A program made the translations under genes and the position numbers. This document shows positions 60,741-64,000 of a DNA stretch of 64,000 bases, piece after piece. The DNA is from Przewalskia tangutica (lineage: Eukaryota > Streptophyta > Magnoliopsida > Solanales > Solanaceae): contig JAQGDG010000154.1 of NCBI GenBank assembly GCA_029844215.1, positions 1-64,000 of the forward strand. Direction: 5' to 3'. The number at the start of each line of letters is the position of its first letter. The first letter of the stretch is position 1. The notes beneath the pieces are model-generated. The model worked only from the letters and a program-made list of their open reading frames with translations, was not told the DNA's origin and made no database searches.

Positions 60741-61556
60741 CATACGATAAATCTCTAGAGGGTTGGATCTACCGTATCTACGCCTTCACTCCTTTGCCGC
60801 TCTAATCAATCCCGCCTGTGGGCGATAGCTAAAGGTGACGAACTAGCCACCGATCCTCGGCCGAGTCTCTACATCCGCTCCACTTCTAGCCGGACAATTC
60901 CGCAAATGGCCCCGCCGTGCGTATAACAAGCTCCAACAAAAGACGACATTCCCAGGCGACGTCGCCACACCGCGAACATCGGGAAAACCTCCGTATTCGC
61001 GGAACTAAGCCCCGAGCTCGACCAACTCCGATACTCAACGCCCCGAACCCCGTGATTTACCACTCGCACCGGCGGAGGTGCATATCTAATTGGCCGAGGC
61101 GGTTCGCCTTGAAAGTTACCAAAGGACCTCGCTTGCTCGCCTCTTCACGATCTTGGTTAACCCGCCGATCCTACGTTTTCGCTGCCACGCGCATAAGCCC
61201 GCATACGTGCCATGCTCAAGCTCGATCGAGAGCTACTCTTGTACATCTTTTCTTTAGATAGTCATCAAGACCCGTGATATATCTGCACTCTATATTCTCT
61301 CGTTGCTAAAATCCTAGCTAGTAATGTGTCCATTCCTTTTAATCCATATTCTTTGTTCCCGCCGTGGAACTCAAGGCTCATACATCATGGCCGCAATGGG
61401 AATCGCCGCCAGCAAACTCACGGGCCGCGACGCCGCAGAACTCCCGATGAAGCACCACCTCAGTGATGATTGGGCACAGTGCCCTCGAATCTTCTCAGAC
61501 TAACTCGCAGCCTCTCCGCTTTGCCCAATCGGGCCCGGTTGCTTTACGCGAGGCAT
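60741..61556 (-). pseudogene. gag remnant of element A, with zinc-knuckle segment
   Basis: Start at 61556 (MPRVKQPGP). Patches on the minus strand include YGLK-MDTLLA near 61340, a DDYL-like block near 61265, and a knuckle-like patch around 60933-60892 (ACYTHGGAICGIV, a damaged C-x2-C..G-H). The order is that of plant gypsy Gag. Frameshifts and stops make it non-functional as written. Confidence 0.68.
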
Positions 61557-61733
61557 AACGCGAGGAAAGAAATACGTTAGAGGTCCAACTTATAACACAA
61601 CTCTAAGGCACGATCTCAGTGAGAAGAATGGAAACCAATCCTAAATATCCTATAGCCTCGACATTGGTGGTGCACAACACACCGATAATCAAGACTTACT
61701 AGATACGGCCAAGACACTTTCCGAGGATTAATC

Positions 61734-61745
61734 GCTTCGATACCA
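61734..61745 (-). other. Primer binding site of element A
   Basis: GCTTCGATACCA, complement of TGGTATC-GAGC, four bases before TGTCACGACC at 61750. Confidence 0.8.
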
Positions 61746-61749
61746 CTTT

Positions 61750-64000
61750 TGTCACGACCAACCTGCCCGTGGATCGTGCCTTACCTGCACCCAAGTAGCC
61801 ATACATCGTAGTAATCAACGAATATAAAACAAGACATGATATAATATGAAATGTGAAATGCTTATTCGAGAAAACTTGCCTTTTCGATATATATATAACA
61901 ACTAGAATAGCGATTCATCCCTTTACAACTCGCCTACAACAAGATTTCATGCACTTAAGAATGATATGACAACAATGGCGACAGGCCCGCCATACCCTGA
62001 ATGTAAGTACCTACAACGACAGGACTATACCACCGATAAGCCTCCGAGAAACGGAGCTTCCTAACGCCGTTGTGATCCTAAGAGCGAGGATCAACATCGC
62101 GTACCCTACCGCAGATTTAACGCACTCGGGCGAGGTCAAGATAACAGTACCAAGTATGTGAAATCAAAATATCAGAAATGAAATCATAGCACTATATAAA
62201 GCGGAGACATGTATGATAACCACACTACGCTCACGATAAATAAGCAAATATGTAAGTCGTGGACTCACGCCTCGTGAGTCATCACTCAAATATAACTATG
62301 GGTCTCACGCCCGCAACATCAATCATGCCCGTGGAATACCTTTCCTCACCGCCAGCCTATGATATAATAATACCATGCGAGTACATATGAACACCAAGTC
62401 CTACCGATGCCAAAGCCGTACTAACAATACTATACAACCAAACCACGGTTCGACACGGCAAGTACGAAAGCCGACTACCAGATACAAGGCCGGCCACGTG
62501 ACCGGGCAAGTACGAGGGCTAACTACCGTGTACCAAGGTCAGATCACGAGACTTCGCCACTATAATCGAACGACAAGTGCGAGGGCTAACTACCGTGCAA
62601 GGCCGAATCAGCCACGAGACGGCAAGTACGGAAGCCAACACCGATACCAAGGCCGAATAGTAAAACCTCACGGAGAGCTAGTCCATGGAATAACACTATC
62701 AATGCGAGCGCACTGCGGAATTCCTCCACACCGCCGCACGCCCAAGTAAGTTCTCAACAAGTCAACCGAATTCTCCATCGAGACGCCAGAGTATAGAAAC
62801 ACAATTCTTGCACAACAAAGGCTATCACAATAAGCATAGGCAAGTTTCACAACAACAAGCATAGGCAAGTTATACACAACTCAAGGTACTTTCATTTTAT
62901 GTCAAAGTCCGGTTTTAACTCCTAAAGTACTACGACGTTAAATTCCTTTTGAAGATCCATTTCTTTTACAACGGTCACCCGAGACCCGTAGTATAACAAT
63001 AGAGTGACTAACATCGTTAAGTAAACCAAAACACTTCCCTTTGTAAAATCAAGTAACAACATTATTTTCCAAACGTTCAAGTTTGCCTAATTTCAAATGC
63101 TCAAGTTTCTAAGTTTCGAAAAGGTTTCGTAGTTCATAGTTTTAATCACTTAATGATGTAATTCTCCTTTAAAACAATTTGAGAAACATATGCCAAATAT
63201 GTGAGTAGGTTATTCTTGTTCATAATCAATCTTATTTAAGCAGCCATGATCTAGGAAATGTAATATCATTTTGTCTCATCTTAGCTTCTATGCAGATGGA
63301 GGTTTCTACTGGTTTTAATAATACTTTATTAGTCAATACATTTCCTTTATTAGCGCCGCCGTGGTTTGTTCGATACTTATTCGATTTCAAATCAAGAAAC
63401 ATTATTCCTTTTAAAAACCAAGTACTCATTACTCATGAATGAGGTTTCACACAAAATTCATATTAATTCATTTAAGTCAAGTCTCTTATCTTTTAAGATC
63501 AAGTCTCTTAACTTCTAAAATCAGAAACCATTCTCTTTATCTCTTAAGACGTTATACCTAACTTCCCATAAAGCTAGTATAACTCTTATGTTTTCAAAAC
63601 CAAGTATTACTCTTCTTTCAAAAAGGTTTCTTAATTCTTTTGAAATACTTCAAGATTCTTATTATTCGTGCTTAAGTCAAAAGACATTGCCAGAAACTAC
63701 GCTCTAACACACGCACGCCTACCGTACTATATATATATTCTTTTAAAATACCATGCTCAAGAGGATAGGAAGAATCACATACCGCGACGATTATCGATCA
63801 TTAGCAAAACGCCCACTATAACCCACTTAGCCTTGTCCACCTTTCAAGTAGTATATGCTACTCGCAGAACATTCAACCTATAAAGGTTATACAAGCCTAT
63901 CAATGTCCAGACTACTCTGTAGATTATTCTTCTGATGTGATTTCAGTTCAAGTCTTTACTATAATATCCTTCTATTACAGTTCAATTCTCTTCTATGAAT
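61750..64000 (-). mobile_element. 5' LTR of element A (runs off the window)
   Basis: Starts TGTCACGACCAACCTGCCC and matches 55990-58240 to the window end. It contains the four-unit repeat at 62440-62660 and the paired 25-bp repeat near 62825-62875. The promoter end lies beyond 64000. Confidence 0.88.
62440..62660. repeat. Four-unit tandem repeat in the A 5' LTR
   Basis: Same GGCAAGTACG/GGCTAACTAC units as 56640-56890, with different small deletions. Confidence 0.75.

Overview
This window looks like repeat-rich, probably pericentromeric or otherwise heterochromatic, nuclear DNA of a flowering plant. The long TGTTAYACCCC...GTGACA terminal repeats, the initiator tRNA-Met primer sites (TGGTATC[A]GAGC) and the Gag and integrase remnants place nearly all of it in Ty3/gypsy LTR retrotransposons of the chromovirus kind. 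The style of the repeats suggests an asterid, perhaps Solanaceae, but that is only an impression. I see no host gene, rRNA, tRNA gene, CRISPR array or prokaryotic feature. The longest open frame is 169 codons and every sizeable frame is a by-product of repeats, so no intact protein gene is called.

Layout. 1-4557: end of a minus-strand element I (gag, primer site, 5' LTR). 4558-5428: two LTR fragments in opposite orientation. 5429-49423: the 3' end of a plus-strand element C whose LTR is split twice. The first split holds plus-strand element D (7304-40306, flanked by CATAG/CATAG). The second holds plus-strand element E (41332-49156, flanked by TATAT/TATAT). D's 3' LTR was itself entered by minus-strand solo LTR G (15585-40133, GCTCA/GTTCA). 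G was entered by a minus-strand block at 17765-39183 (TCAAG/TC--G) made of F- and H-type LTRs and internal regions. 49424-50880: a probable copia-like LTR scrap and unassigned AT-rich DNA. 50881-55989: plus-strand LTR B, minus-strand LTR J with a large tandem array, and a short LTR tip. 55990-64000: minus-strand element A, whose 5' LTR runs off the window.

How the parts relate. D, E, F, H and A share one plan: LTRs of 2.9-3.7 kb around a short internal region of 1.75-2.6 kb. That interior holds a primer site, gag, a conserved spacer of unknown role, and (except in E) the last part of integrase with a chromodomain-like tail, then a polypurine tract. Protease, reverse transcriptase and RNase H are absent from all of them. 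This suggests a non-autonomous lineage mobilised by a partner outside the window. Most LTRs carry a tandem array that differs between subfamilies, a palindromic ACGT-core element and a TATA box. Paired LTRs differ mainly by short deletions and small scrambled patches, so part of the apparent decay may be consensus error.
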